Below, in pieces: positions 8,531-17,613 of a stretch of 64,000 bases of DNA. The stretch is taken from NCBI RefSeq assembly GCF_000315015.1, contig NZ_BAEP01000004.1:62001-126000 (forward strand), in the 5' to 3' direction. The DNA is from Paraglaciecola mesophila KMM 241 (GTDB taxonomy: Bacteria; Pseudomonadota; Gammaproteobacteria; Enterobacterales; Alteromonadaceae). How positions within the stretch are numbered: the first letter of the stretch is position 1; each line of letters begins with the position of its first letter. The position numbers and the translations under genes were made by a program. The notes below the pieces were generated by a model. It was not told the DNA's origin and searched no databases. It worked only from the letters and a program-made list of their open reading frames with translations.

Positions 8531-10798
8531 ATGCAAAGCACACACAAATTGCACCACAACGTTAGCTCAATCAGCGCTAAAGTATTTCATTACTCCCCGA
8601 TTGCCCTGGTGCTCGCTACATTCCTTGGCGCAACAAGTCTGAACGCACAAGAAAGTAAGGCCCAGGCGCAGCAAGAAGCTGAACCCTATGAGCGAGTCAT
8701 TGTCACCTCGCGGAAGCGCTCAGAGTCCATGAACGACGTCCCCATTAGTATTAACGTAGTGGGTGAAGGTTTAATAGAAAATTTAGGCGCCGCTGATTTT
8801 ACCGATTTGCTCGGTGTCGTGCCCAGTCTAACGGCTTACGAAAACGGCCCGGGCCGAACGCGCTTATCTATTCGTGGTGTAGCCAACGGTGGCGGTAACG
8901 ACAACGATACCCAAAACCAAGAAACAGTGGGCATTTACCTAGATGAAATACCTATTTCAATGGGCGGCATGAACCCAGAATTGGCCTTATTTGATTTAAA
9001 ACGCGTTGAAGTATTACGCGGCCCACAAGGCACGCTGTTTGGTGCAGGCTCAATGACAGGCACAGTGCGCTTAGTGTCCAATGACCCAGACCTATCTAAA
9101 TTTGAAGGCAAGTACGAACTTAGCGCCTCAAAAATCGAGCACGGTAGCAATAATAAATCCGTTAAAGCCTTAGTTAATGTGCCCATAATTGAAAACGAAT
9201 TGGCGGTGCGCGTCAGTGGTTATTACCTCGATAACGGCGGTTATATTGATAACAGCTTAACTGGTGAGAAAGACTTGAATGATGGATTATCCAAAGGAGC
9301 CAAAATAGCGGCTTTATATATCCCCACTAACGAATTAAGCATTGAGCTTAGTTACATACACCACGACTATTCAGACGATGGTCGTCCTGTTGATATCGAC
9401 TCTACGCCCTTATTTGTGCGCGATTATCCCTCATTCGATGGTTACGACGATACCATGGACATAGGTAACCTGACGCTTACATACGACTTAGATTGGGCTG
9501 AGCTAACCAGTTCTAGCTCCTATTTCGACCGCTCTATCATTAATCCGCGCTCACTGGATTTATTGTTTGAATCAGCCCTTCCGCCGGGCATAACACCGCA
9601 TGAATTGGTCGATTTAACCGACTCAGAAGTGTTCGTGCAAGAGTTGCGCTTAGCCTCAACCACCGACAGCGATTTACAATGGACGGTAGGCGCGTACGCT
9701 GATAAAAAAGATGTGTTTTATGAAAATACCTTCCCCGTCCCAGGGGCTGATGCCATCTTAGGTGTGCCCTCTTCCGCTTTTGGTGCCCCTGAGGATCATT
9801 TATTTTATGGCTTTGATGATTTAACCGTAAAAACCTATGCCTTTTTCGGAGAGCTCTATTACGACATTGGTGACTTATCCATCACCGCAGGCTTGCGTTA
9901 CTTTAACTGGGAACAAGAGATTGAATTCTACCAGTCAGGCTTGTTCAACGGTGAAGCAAACAGCGACACACGCCCCAAAGGTAAAGTGGATGGCTACAAC
10001 CCTAAACTTAATGTTTCGTATCATTTAAATCGCGACAATTTAGTCTACGCCCAAGCAGCAAAAGGCTTTCGTTACGGGGGTATCAACGGCGCTATTCCTG
10101 AATCAGTGTGTGCCGATGAACTCGCACAAGTTGAACGTGACGGCGGCGATACGCGCTTCTTCGACCCAGATGAAATCTGGAACTACGAAGTGGGTGTAAA
10201 AGGCAGTGATGCCCAAGGCACCGTAAGCTATAACGCCACATACTTCCACATTGACTGGACCGATATGCAAACCAGCCGCAGCTTTGAATGTGGCTTTGGC
10301 TTCAAAGAAAATGTTGGAGATGCCACCAGTAAAGGCCTTGAACTTGAAGTCACGGTGAAACCTCTTGACGGCCTCGTACTATCGGCTGGCGGTGCTTACA
10401 TTGACACCACTTTGGATGCCGACGTACCTAACCTAGATGCACAAAAAGGCGACCCAGCGCCTTTCGTACCTGAGTTCTCTTTTACCACATCGGCGGAATA
10501 TTCAACTGAATTAAACGCAGATCTTGAAGGCTTCGGTTGGGTCAATGTGCAATACACGGACGACCGCTCTACCGAGTTCAGTGAACAAAACTCAAACTAT
10601 CGCAAGATGGATGCCTACACGGTGGCAAACATGCGCGTAGGTATTCGCTTCTCTGGTTACGAGATATCCTTGTTTGCCAACAACATGTTTGATGACGATG
10701 GCGTAGTCAGAGCTATTGGTCGCCCACCGTTTGATCCACCTGCCAGCATACGCGTTACCCCGCGTACTATAGGCATGACCTTTAGAGGCGGTTTTTAA
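8531..10798 (+). CDS. TonB-dependent receptor
   Basis: 755-residue outer-membrane receptor of the type common in Alteromonadales and sphingomonads. A long N-terminal signal region ends near SLNAQE; a TonB-box-like segment (ERVIVTSRKR) follows, then a plug with RLSIRGVANGG, GIYLDEIPIS and the hallmark KRVEVLRGPQGTLFGAGSM, and a barrel ending in GMTFRGGF. The start ATG is preceded by AAAGGGAC. It is divergent from the other receptor and followed by a SnoaL-like exported protein after a terminator-like hairpin. The ligand cannot be deduced; receptors of this kind import siderophores, oligosaccharides or aromatic compounds. Confidence 0.9.
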   Translation: MQSTHKLHHNVSSISAKVFHYSPIALVLATFLGATSLNAQESKAQAQQEAEPYERVIVTSRKRSESMNDVPISINVVGEGLIENLGAADFTDLLGVVPSLTAYENGPGRTRLSIRGVANGGGNDNDTQNQETVGIYLDEIPISMGGMNPELALFDLKRVEVLRGPQGTLFGAGSMTGTVRLVSNDPDLSKFEGKYELSASKIEHGSNNKSVKALVNVPIIENELAVRVSGYYLDNGGYIDNSLTGEKDLNDGLSKGAKIAALYIPTNELSIELSYIHHDYSDDGRPVDIDSTPLFVRDYPSFDGYDDTMDIGNLTLTYDLDWAELTSSSSYFDRSIINPRSLDLLFESALPPGITPHELVDLTDSEVFVQELRLASTTDSDLQWTVGAYADKKDVFYENTFPVPGADAILGVPSSAFGAPEDHLFYGFDDLTVKTYAFFGELYYDIGDLSITAGLRYFNWEQEIEFYQSGLFNGEANSDTRPKGKVDGYNPKLNVSYHLNRDNLVYAQAAKGFRYGGINGAIPESVCADELAQVERDGGDTRFFDPDEIWNYEVGVKGSDAQGTVSYNATYFHIDWTDMQTSRSFECGFGFKENVGDATSKGLELEVTVKPLDGLVLSAGGAYIDTTLDADVPNLDAQKGDPAPFVPEFSFTTSAEYSTELNADLEGFGWVNVQYTDDRSTEFSEQNSNYRKMDAYTVANMRVGIRFSGYEISLFANNMFDDDGVVRAIGRPPFDPPASIRVTPRTIGMTFRGGF

Positions 10799-10829
10799 TA
10801 CCAACTCCAGTAAATTATTAAGCGCGAGA

Positions 10830-10860
10830 TAACCCTATGCGGCAAAAGCACATAGGGTTA
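10830..10860 (+). terminator. Hairpin downstream of the second receptor
   Basis: TAACCCTATG and CATAGGGTTA make a perfect 10-bp stem with an 11-base loop, 32 bases after the receptor stop. A short T-rich stretch follows, consistent with an intrinsic terminator. Confidence 0.6.
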
Positions 10861-10981
10861 CCTTTGCGCTTCTATTTTGAACTCAACGATACACTTGCCC
10901 ACAACAGAACAAATTCGTTGTGTAAATAAAGACAACAGATAAAACAGTAGCTAAAAAAACCACATTCAAATGGAGAGACTT

Positions 10982-11509
10982 ATGATGTTCAACCCGCTAC
11001 GAAAAAGCGTAATACCATTCATACTTGCCGCGCTGCTATGCTGCTCGTTCAGTGTATTGGCCGCCAATAAGAACGTCGGTGAAGCCACCGAAGCGGTAAA
11101 TCACGTACTCGATGGCCTGCATGACGCCGCCAGCCAAGCAAATTTAGATAAATATCTGGGCTCGTTTACCGATACCGGCGTATTTATGGGCACGGATGAT
11201 TGGGAGCGCTGGTCGCGCCCAGAAACGTTAGACAGATACGTGGCTGAACGCTTCGCAGGCGGCACCGGCTGGACGTACAAATCTGTAGAGCGCAACATCA
11301 ACTTCTCAGCAGAGCAAAACATCGCCTGGTTTGACGAAATCACCGTATCTAAAAAGTGGGGCCGCTTTCGCGGAACTGGTGTACTCATAAACGACAATGG
11401 CCAATGGAAAATCGCCCACTATGCCATGTCAGTGCTAGTGCCGAATGAAGCATGGGAAAAGGTCGCCGAAATCAATATCAAGTCCTTTGCAGAGCGGGCT
11501 GATAAATAA
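10982..11509 (+). CDS. Exported SnoaL-like/NTF2-fold protein
   Basis: About 175 residues: a signal peptide (RKSVIPFILAALLCCSFSVLA) and one NTF2-like cone domain (a DAASQANLDKYLGSFTDTGVFMG helix-strand opening, then NGQWKIAHYAMSV near the end). The last motif is typical of SnoaL/DUF4440 proteins. I chose ATG 10982 (or 10985) because GGAGAG at 10972-10977 is then well placed; the ATG at 10970 lies before that site. Family members are diverse: isomerases, hydrolases or simple ligand binders. It follows the TonB-dependent receptor gene, so it may act on the imported compound in the periplasm, but a hairpin separates them. Confidence 0.75.
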   Translation: MMFNPLRKSVIPFILAALLCCSFSVLAANKNVGEATEAVNHVLDGLHDAASQANLDKYLGSFTDTGVFMGTDDWERWSRPETLDRYVAERFAGGTGWTYKSVERNINFSAEQNIAWFDEITVSKKWGRFRGTGVLINDNGQWKIAHYAMSVLVPNEAWEKVAEINIKSFAERADK

Positions 11510-11538
11510 TCAAAAGTCCTTCGGAACCATCAACAAAT

Positions 11539-11562
11539 GCCTAGTTTCAGCGCTAGGCTTTT
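11539..11562 (+). terminator. Intrinsic terminator after the SnoaL-like gene
   Basis: GCCTAG, an 8-base loop, then CTAGGC followed by TTTT, 30 bases after the stop codon. Confidence 0.65.
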
Positions 11563-11673
11563 CCTTATCATAACCGACCACGCTATATCTCATTATTGTT
11601 TAGAAGTTGTATACGCTCATCACACAATAAGTTGATAAACTGAATACAGAACATAAAAAAGCAAAGAGCCTTT

Positions 11674-12528
11674 ATGCGCCAAATACTCATTTATTGTTTA
11701 CTTAGCCTACCGATAATGATCATGCTGGGCTGGTTTTATTTTGACAAGCGCAAGCTAAAGCGCAAAGAAGCACGGCGCGCCGTAATAAACGCTAAGCCAT
11801 TAGCACCTGAATATTTGCAAATTCTAAAAACCCAATACCCATTGTATTCACGCCTGCCAGAGGAACTACAGCGTAAGCTAGTTGGCCACATTCAGGTGTT
11901 TTTAGATGAAAAAGATATCATTGGCCGAGGTGAATTCGACGTCACCGATACGGTGCGCGTTTTAATCGCTGCACAAGCATGCACCTTATTGCTCAATCGC
12001 CCCGGCAATTATTACCCAGGCTTTCGCACAATTTTGGTTTACCCCGACACTTATGTGGCTAGCAGCACCCAACATGATGGCCTATTGCAGGTCACCTCCA
12101 CCAGCACTCGCGCGGGTGAGTCATGGCATCGCGGGCCAATCGTTCTCGCGTGGGAGCACGTGTTAAAGGGCGCCCTTGATAGCCGTGATGGACACAACGT
12201 AGTGATGCATGAATTTGCCCACAAACTAGACGAAGAAAATGCCGCCATGGACGGCCTGCCGCTTTTACCCACAGCCGAGCAGTACCAACAATGGTCACAG
12301 GTATTAAGCGCCGAATTTGCTGTGCAGCAACGAAAATTAGCCAACGGTGATGACGATGTGATTGACAGTTATGGCGCAACCTCCCCGGCTGAGTTTTTCG
12401 CGGTTGTCACAGAAACTTTCTTTGAAAAGCCTCAACAACTGCAACGCCACCACCCAAAACTGTATGAACAATTCAAGCAGTGCTACCTGCTTAACCCATT
12501 GGAGTGGCGGGAATTGAACCAGTCGTAG
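11674..12528 (+). CDS. mtfA: MtfA-type zinc peptidase (M90 family)
   Basis: 284 residues. An N-terminal hydrophobic segment (residues 4-22) is followed by a basic stretch, so the protein is probably anchored to the inner membrane. The zinc site HEFAH (H179, E180, H183) and the extended HEFAHKLDEENAAMDGLP block are diagnostic of MtfA. In Escherichia coli MtfA binds the Mlc repressor and so modulates glucose PTS expression, and it has aminopeptidase activity; whether that role holds here is unknown. The gene is monocistronic and its length is close to the family norm (~265). Confidence 0.88.
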   Translation: MRQILIYCLLSLPIMIMLGWFYFDKRKLKRKEARRAVINAKPLAPEYLQILKTQYPLYSRLPEELQRKLVGHIQVFLDEKDIIGRGEFDVTDTVRVLIAAQACTLLLNRPGNYYPGFRTILVYPDTYVASSTQHDGLLQVTSTSTRAGESWHRGPIVLAWEHVLKGALDSRDGHNVVMHEFAHKLDEENAAMDGLPLLPTAEQYQQWSQVLSAEFAVQQRKLANGDDDVIDSYGATSPAEFFAVVTETFFEKPQQLQRHHPKLYEQFKQCYLLNPLEWRELNQS

Positions 12529-12621
12529 AACTCGTGGCCCTAGACATTGTTTAATTAGAAATAGCGTATTCGACCGCACAACAACGTTTTAACGCACGAG
12601 ACTTAAGATCAAAGGATTGAA

Positions 12622-13059
12622 ATGAATATTAGTATAAGACCGGTTACAAAAGAGAATTTTGAACAGATAAGCGATCTAGCCGTGAGCGAAGCGCAACAAG
12701 ATTATGTGGCCGAAAATAGCTGGTCGTTACTGGAATCAAAATACCACACAGGCTATACCACACGTGGCATATACCTAGATGAAAAGCCGGTTGGTTTTTT
12801 TATGTGGGTCGCTGAAACCCCGAGCAAAATATCTATTTGGCGCTTTATGATGGACGAGCAATATCAAAAACAAGGTATTGGCCGGGTTGCTATGGAGCTT
12901 GCGCTACATGACATAAAGCTAACAGCGGAATTACAAGAAATAGAGATTTGCTATAACCCTAGCAATCCTGTGGCTGAGTCGTTTTACCAAAGCTTTGGCT
13001 TTACCGAAGTCGGGATGGATGAAGACGACGAAGACATACTTGCCATCATCAGCTTATAA
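12622..13059 (+). CDS. GNAT-family N-acetyltransferase
   Basis: 145 residues with the GNAT fold in order: an N-terminal strand ISIRPVTKENFEQ, a central WRFMMDEQYQKQGIGRVAMELAL block containing the acetyl-CoA-binding Q-x-x-G-I-G-R signature, and a C-terminal NPSNPVAESFYQSFGFTEVG. AAAGGA precedes the ATG. It resembles spermidine/diamine acetyltransferase-like members (Spermine_acetyltransferase type), but substrate cannot be assigned from sequence alone. Converges on minE with about 100 bases between. Confidence 0.85.
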   Translation: MNISIRPVTKENFEQISDLAVSEAQQDYVAENSWSLLESKYHTGYTTRGIYLDEKPVGFFMWVAETPSKISIWRFMMDEQYQKQGIGRVAMELALHDIKLTAELQEIEICYNPSNPVAESFYQSFGFTEVGMDEDDEDILAIISL

Positions 13060-13165
13060 CGAGCGGGCAAAAATGAAAGGAAGTGAGCGCGAGCCCCTAG
13101 TGGCAAATATCATCGCCACGCTTAGAAGCAGACCCACGCTCAGTATCTTCAAATGCCATAAATGG

Positions 13166-13417
13166 CTATTCAGGCAAGGTAATGTTTAACTCCAAGACTG
13201 AACAATCTTCATTGTTGTCTAATTGAACAACCACTTGCTCTTCGTCAATGTTCACATATTTGCGAATAACGTCCATGATCTCTTTTTGCATCAAGGGTAA
13301 GTAGTCGGGCTGTTGGCGCTTGCTGCGCTCGTGCGCCACAATAATTTGTAAACGCTCTTTGGCCAGCGATGCTGAACTCTTTTTCTCTTTCTTTAAAAAG
13401 TAATTGAAAATGCTCAC
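13166..13417 (-). CDS. minE: MinE, cell-division topological specificity factor
   Basis: 83 residues, normal for MinE. The N-terminal membrane-targeting sequence ([13 protein letters not shown]) and the MinD-interacting segment [14 protein letters not shown] are conserved, followed by the dimerisation domain. MinE stimulates MinD ATPase and drives pole-to-pole oscillation, restricting MinC inhibition of FtsZ to the poles. The start codon is GTG and its first base is the last base of the minD stop codon (TAGTG), so the two are translationally coupled; GGAGG of its ribosome-binding site lies inside the end of minD. Confidence 0.97.
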   Translation of the reverse strand: MSIFNYFLKKEKKSSASLAKERLQIIVAHERSKRQQPDYLPLMQKEIMDVIRKYVNIDEEQVVVQLDNNEDCSVLELNITLPE

Positions 13418-14226
13418 TATTTACCTCCTAGTAATCGCTTCAAGAATCCTTTTTTCTGTACTTCAAGGAAACGGTGTTTGACGTCTTCGCCAAGCAACCG
13501 TGACACAGCATCAAGATAAGCCTGACCCGCTTCTGACTCTTGATCTAAAATAACCGGCGCACCTTGGTTTGATGCCTTTAATACCGCTTCAGACTCAGGA
13601 ATAACGCCAAGCAAAGGCACCGCCAGAATATCTTCAACATCCGCAACGCTAAGCATTTCTGCCGAGGCAACCCGCTCTGGGTTATAACGGGTAAGCAACA
13701 AGTGCTCTTTGACCGTTCCGCCCTGCTCTGCTTTAAGTGATTTGCTTTGCAGAATGCCGATGATTCGGTCTGAATCTCGCACCGACGACACTTCTGGGTT
13801 CGTTACCACTATCGCTTCATCCGCGAAGTACAAGGCCATTTGCGCACCCTGCTCAATTCCCGCTGGTGAATCACATATGATGTACTCAAAGTCTTTGGCT
13901 AGATTTTCTAGCACTGTTTGCACACCTTCCATCGACAGGGCGTCTTTGTCCCGTGTTTGCGAAGCTGGCAAGATAAACAAACCTGGGGTGCGTTTGTCTT
14001 TGATCAACGCTTGATTCAGTGTGGCTTCTTTTTTAATGACGTTCACAAAGTCATACACCACACGGCGCTCACAACCCATGATCAAATCAAGGTTACGTAA
14101 ACCCACATCAAAATCGATTACCACGGTTTTAAAACCACGCATCGCTAAACCAGTTGCTATCGCTGCGCTTGTCGTTGTTTTCCCTACGCCACCTTTACCG
14201 GACGTTACCACTATAATTTTAGCCAC
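13417..14226 (-). CDS. minD: MinD, septum-site determining ATPase
   Basis: 269 residues. The deviant Walker A motif GKGGVGKTT near the N-terminus, the switch regions, and a C-terminal amphipathic membrane-targeting helix (FLKRLLGG) are all present. MinD binds the membrane in the ATP state, recruits MinC and is released by MinE. It lies in the usual order minC-minD-minE, with 133 bases separating minC from minD, so minD may have its own ribosome-binding region but probably shares the minC promoter. Confidence 0.98.
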   Translation of the reverse strand: MAKIIVVTSGKGGVGKTTTSAAIATGLAMRGFKTVVIDFDVGLRNLDLIMGCERRVVYDFVNVIKKEATLNQALIKDKRTPGLFILPASQTRDKDALSMEGVQTVLENLAKDFEYIICDSPAGIEQGAQMALYFADEAIVVTNPEVSSVRDSDRIIGILQSKSLKAEQGGTVKEHLLLTRYNPERVASAEMLSVADVEDILAVPLLGVIPESEAVLKASNQGAPVILDQESEAGQAYLDAVSRLLGEDVKHRFLEVQKKGFLKRLLGGK

Positions 14227-14359
14227 TACATTCCCTCATTAACTGTTTTAGTCAACCCACTGATTGGTATTTATCGACGGCATTTGTTTCTTGCTCGTTT
14301 CTCGCTTTGTTGTCGCTTAGTTCTTGCATAGCTATCACTTAGCTCGCAAGAAATGCCCG

Positions 14360-15091
14360 TTAAATCACCGCAACCTGTATGGATTCACCTTCTAAAAATG
14401 CGTGTGCTGGTTCTTTCCAGCACAGCTCACGTAATTTTTCATTCATTACAAAGTAGCCAGCAATCGAGACCAGCTCAGCTTCCATCTGTCGACAAAAAAC
14501 CCGTGCATTAGTATCGCCCTTCACGCCGGCCAATGCGCGACCTCGTAAAGGACCATAAACGTGAATATGTCCGTCGGCTAATACTTCAGCGCCTTCGCTT
14601 ACTGCCGCCATCACGATTAAATCGCAACCTTCTGCGTATACCTGCTGACCAGAGCGCACCGGTTTAGTGATCACCTTACTTGGGCGAACGACTGGCGCAG
14701 GCTCAGCAACCGTTTGTTCTGGCTCAACCTGTTTCACTTTCGCTTGCACAGGTTCAGCCGGGATCTCAGAGCTTCTGGTTTTAGCCGCTGGCAGTGACGC
14801 AAGCCCCAAACCCATCACGGTATAGCGCAACTCAGGTGTTGCACCTCTGCAAGCGATCGGCTGCAAACCTTCTTCACGACACACAGCAACAATATGTTCA
14901 AGTTGCTCATCTTCAAGCTGGCCTTCGAAAGAAGCCAAGTTGAGCACCAAAGGAGACGCATTGAAAAACTGCGGAGCGGTATCAATTTTTTGCTTTAGCT
15001 GCGCGCGAAATAAGTCCGCGGAATACGCCTGAAGATCCATCACCACTGCAGTAAACGCAGTGCCTTTCATTTGAAAACACACTTTTGCCAT
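14360..15091 (-). CDS. minC: MinC, septum-site inhibitor
   Basis: 243 residues. N-terminal FtsZ-inhibiting domain (residues 1 to about 105), a Pro/Glu/Val-rich linker (about 105-140), and the C-terminal beta-helix domain with SGQQVYAEGCDLIVMAAVSEGAEVLADGHIHVYGPLRGRA as its landmark region. MinC blocks FtsZ ring assembly when recruited by MinD. First gene of minCDE on the minus strand. Confidence 0.97.
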   Translation of the reverse strand: MAKVCFQMKGTAFTAVVMDLQAYSADLFRAQLKQKIDTAPQFFNASPLVLNLASFEGQLEDEQLEHIVAVCREEGLQPIACRGATPELRYTVMGLGLASLPAAKTRSSEIPAEPVQAKVKQVEPEQTVAEPAPVVRPSKVITKPVRSGQQVYAEGCDLIVMAAVSEGAEVLADGHIHVYGPLRGRALAGVKGDTNARVFCRQMEAELVSIAGYFVMNEKLRELCWKEPAHAFLEGESIQVAVI

Positions 15092-15479
15092 TGGGCAACC
15101 TTAACCTACGAATAAGAACCAACGCACCTGTCGCCAACCTGCAAATACCGTAATTACTCAGTAAAATAACTAAAAGACAGCGGAAAATAGCTAACAAGTA
15201 CAAAAACTGGACGCCACTTTAACAAATAGATTTAACATCCGGAAATGAAACTACAAGAAGAATGAAAGATTTATGCCGATATGGCTAAGGTTATAGATTT
15301 AAGGGCTTTTTAGCGCACATTACGCGCCAACAAACCCCGTTTCGTATCAATTCGGTAACACAGGTGCAGGTTACGAGGGCGATACTCCTAAGAGTATGTA
15401 ACCTGCCGTGAAAACTCCCCAGTACTCTGGTAACCCGTAAAAATCATTTTACTACTGGCTATTAGCCAACGCCTTTGCT
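15092..15479. other. Intergenic region upstream of minC, with a nested hairpin
   Basis: 388 bases without a gene, holding the minC promoter. At 15366-15406 the sequence folds into a two-part hairpin: outer stem GCAGGTTAC/GTAACCTGC (9 bp), a 7-base one-sided bulge, and an inner stem ATACTC/GAGTAT with a 4-base loop. It lies 74 bases beyond the endonuclease stop and may be its 3' structure; no T run follows on either strand. Confidence 0.5.
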
Positions 15480-16748
15480 TCACACATCTAACTCGAGCGT
15501 GTCTCTAGGGGATAAAAACAGCACGGGCGAGCCGGATTTGACCATTTTTTCAGTGTAGTTTACCCAATCAATTCTGTTTTTCTGGTCATCATGCAGCTTG
15601 ATCACGTCCCCTGTATTCGCCAGTCGAATTTTACCGAGCTGGTTTACCACCCTTGATTCACCCGGCTTTAATGTGACTTGCCCCACGGCAACAGCGTTGT
15701 CTTGATTGTCAGACAGACACCAGCCTGTTAGGTCAATAGCATCCGCGCCGAGATTTATCAGCCCTATCCACTCATTGCCCTTATCGCTGCCTTTAGGGTT
15801 GACCATGGCTGCACTGATAAATATATCCACCACATCGTCTTTCACCGTTTGCCGCGGCCCTGACGTATTTTGGATATCAGTTGGCTTGGCCACTTCAATT
15901 AACTCAGGCGTTAAAACCGGCTCACCATTGACACTGTTCGGCCCGCGGGTATGAGTGCTCGAATCGCAATGGCTCATAGGGTTAGCGTGGTAAACCTCTG
16001 GCTCGAATTGCAAGCCTGTTAACTCCTCGATGTAAGTGACTGTGGTTTGATAGGTTTGGTTATTGTATTTTCTGCGCCCCGACTTGTCCGCTAAGGCCTT
16101 TTCGTCTTGGAACATGACGAACGCGCGCACCTCTAATTTATTTGCTTGATTAACAAAGCACACAATTTTGAAAAAGCCTGCGGGCACCAATGCCAATGCA
16201 TGACCACTTGGGTGCACACTACGATCATACTCTGCGTAAAAAGGGCCAGAGAACGAGCTGATCTTTCCGTCTTTATCTAAGTTTAAACCGTACACCCAGT
16301 CTTCAAGCCCTAACCATTCATCTTGGTTTAGATTGGCATGTTGCAGGCACGCATTTGTATAATAAAACGTTTCGTTAGACGCGCGCTGGGCGTCAATTGC
16401 GTTATCACCCCATGCGGCAGTGGTGCGTCTTGCCATATGGCCGCGATCCCAGTCATTGTTGCGGTAATAGGCATTGTCTAACTGAAGCTCATCGCCAATG
16501 CGGCTGTCAATGCGCCAGCGATTACTGCGACTGGTTTGCTTGTGTTTATTCTGATCAACGTTAAGTGCCACGTAAACAGCGGATCGCCTTTCTGGCGCAC
16601 CGTTCATTACCAATGAATAGTGCACATAATCAGCCACATAGTGCTCAGTTAAATCATCATCTCGCACTATATTTTCATCAAGGTGCGGGGCAAAGCTAGG
16701 CAAGGGTAAAAGAAAGCCATCAAGAAAATCAGGATCGTAAGCACTCAT
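15480..16748 (-). CDS. DNA/RNA non-specific endonuclease with C-terminal lamin-tail domain
   Basis: 422 residues from ATG 16748, which has AAGGAG nine bases upstream; a longer frame from 16790 lacks such a site. The N-terminal half is a beta-beta-alpha-metal nuclease: DRGHM (residues 101-105) supplies the catalytic His, and the downstream NACLQHANLNQDEW block supplies the metal-binding Asn. Residues from about 310 form a lamin-tail/LTD beta-sandwich (VNPKGSDKGNEWIGLINLG...DLTGWCLSD), a domain usually found on exported nucleases. Odd point: there is no recognisable signal peptide, so export would need another route, or the protein is intracellular. Confidence 0.82.
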   Translation of the reverse strand: MSAYDPDFLDGFLLPLPSFAPHLDENIVRDDDLTEHYVADYVHYSLVMNGAPERRSAVYVALNVDQNKHKQTSRSNRWRIDSRIGDELQLDNAYYRNNDWDRGHMARRTTAAWGDNAIDAQRASNETFYYTNACLQHANLNQDEWLGLEDWVYGLNLDKDGKISSFSGPFYAEYDRSVHPSGHALALVPAGFFKIVCFVNQANKLEVRAFVMFQDEKALADKSGRRKYNNQTYQTTVTYIEELTGLQFEPEVYHANPMSHCDSSTHTRGPNSVNGEPVLTPELIEVAKPTDIQNTSGPRQTVKDDVVDIFISAAMVNPKGSDKGNEWIGLINLGADAIDLTGWCLSDNQDNAVAVGQVTLKPGESRVVNQLGKIRLANTGDVIKLHDDQKNRIDWVNYTEKMVKSGSPVLFLSPRDTLELDV

Positions 16749-17613
16749 CAGCAAAACTCCTTCCAAAAATGAATGAAGAGAAGACGGCATAATACCAACT
16801 CTATTGTTATACCAATTCGCATTAGTACCTCAGAAATGTTCATTACTAAGGTTAGTAAAGGATCCCATTTTAAGATGAAACAAATGTGAAGCTAAGTTTA
16901 AGAACCAGAGGTGAATAATGAAAAAAGTTAAAGGTGAAGAGCTAAAAAGGTAGGGTTGTATACCCTAGGAAAACACACCATAGCAGGTGCGTTCATACGA
17001 GCACTTTGATGAAATACCACCTCATTTATGCAGCGCTACTTCATTTTCCCAATAGACAATATGCAGTGCGAGCTAAAAGTACGAGAAAGTACAAAACGCG
17101 TCAACGGCTCTGACCTCTTTTATTTCGCTTATTCTCCAAGGAACAATAAAGCGCTAAAAACACTGCGGGTCAGTTATGCGCCTACACTTAAAAGGGTAAA
17201 CCTAATACAAGTTTACTTTTTTATTTTCTCAAATAAACCTCGCTCATTCCTTTGTGCTCATTACGCTTATCTGGCTAGCTTTGAAGCAATAAGTCACAGC
17301 TTATCTGGCGAATTTCATTTTCTGTGCTTATATTTCCTTTAGACAAAATCACATCCCCCCTTGGCCTGAACTTACATATTTAAAACTCGGTAAATTGGCC
17401 AAGTATTCATTGTGATCAAGTCAAAAAGGCACCTGCCACGAGGAATAGTTAATTGTTTTAGCTCTCCTTAAGGTCAGTGTCTTAGCTTTTCCTGCTGCAG
17501 TTTTTGCGGGGCCATTATCGCCCACAAGCGGTAATTAACAATATGGGCCGTCAGTTCAATAAAACTGAAGACGCTCTACAAACCAACCCAATCGCGTAAA
17601 TGGAGTTACCGCA
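16749..17613. other. Long intergenic region, no supported gene
   Basis: 865 bases. A 104-codon frame at 17028-17342 has no ribosome-binding site, low-complexity hydrophobic content and no family resemblance, so I do not call it. Near the left end (16791-16830) two tandem approximations of TATACCAATTCGCATTA-type sequence occur; similar short stretches are at 10799 and 51690. The right end contains the promoter of the DUF885 gene. Confidence 0.45.

Noticed and set aside
17028-17342. 104-codon open frame in a long intergenic region
   Set aside because: No ribosome-binding site, no family, low-complexity aromatic content.
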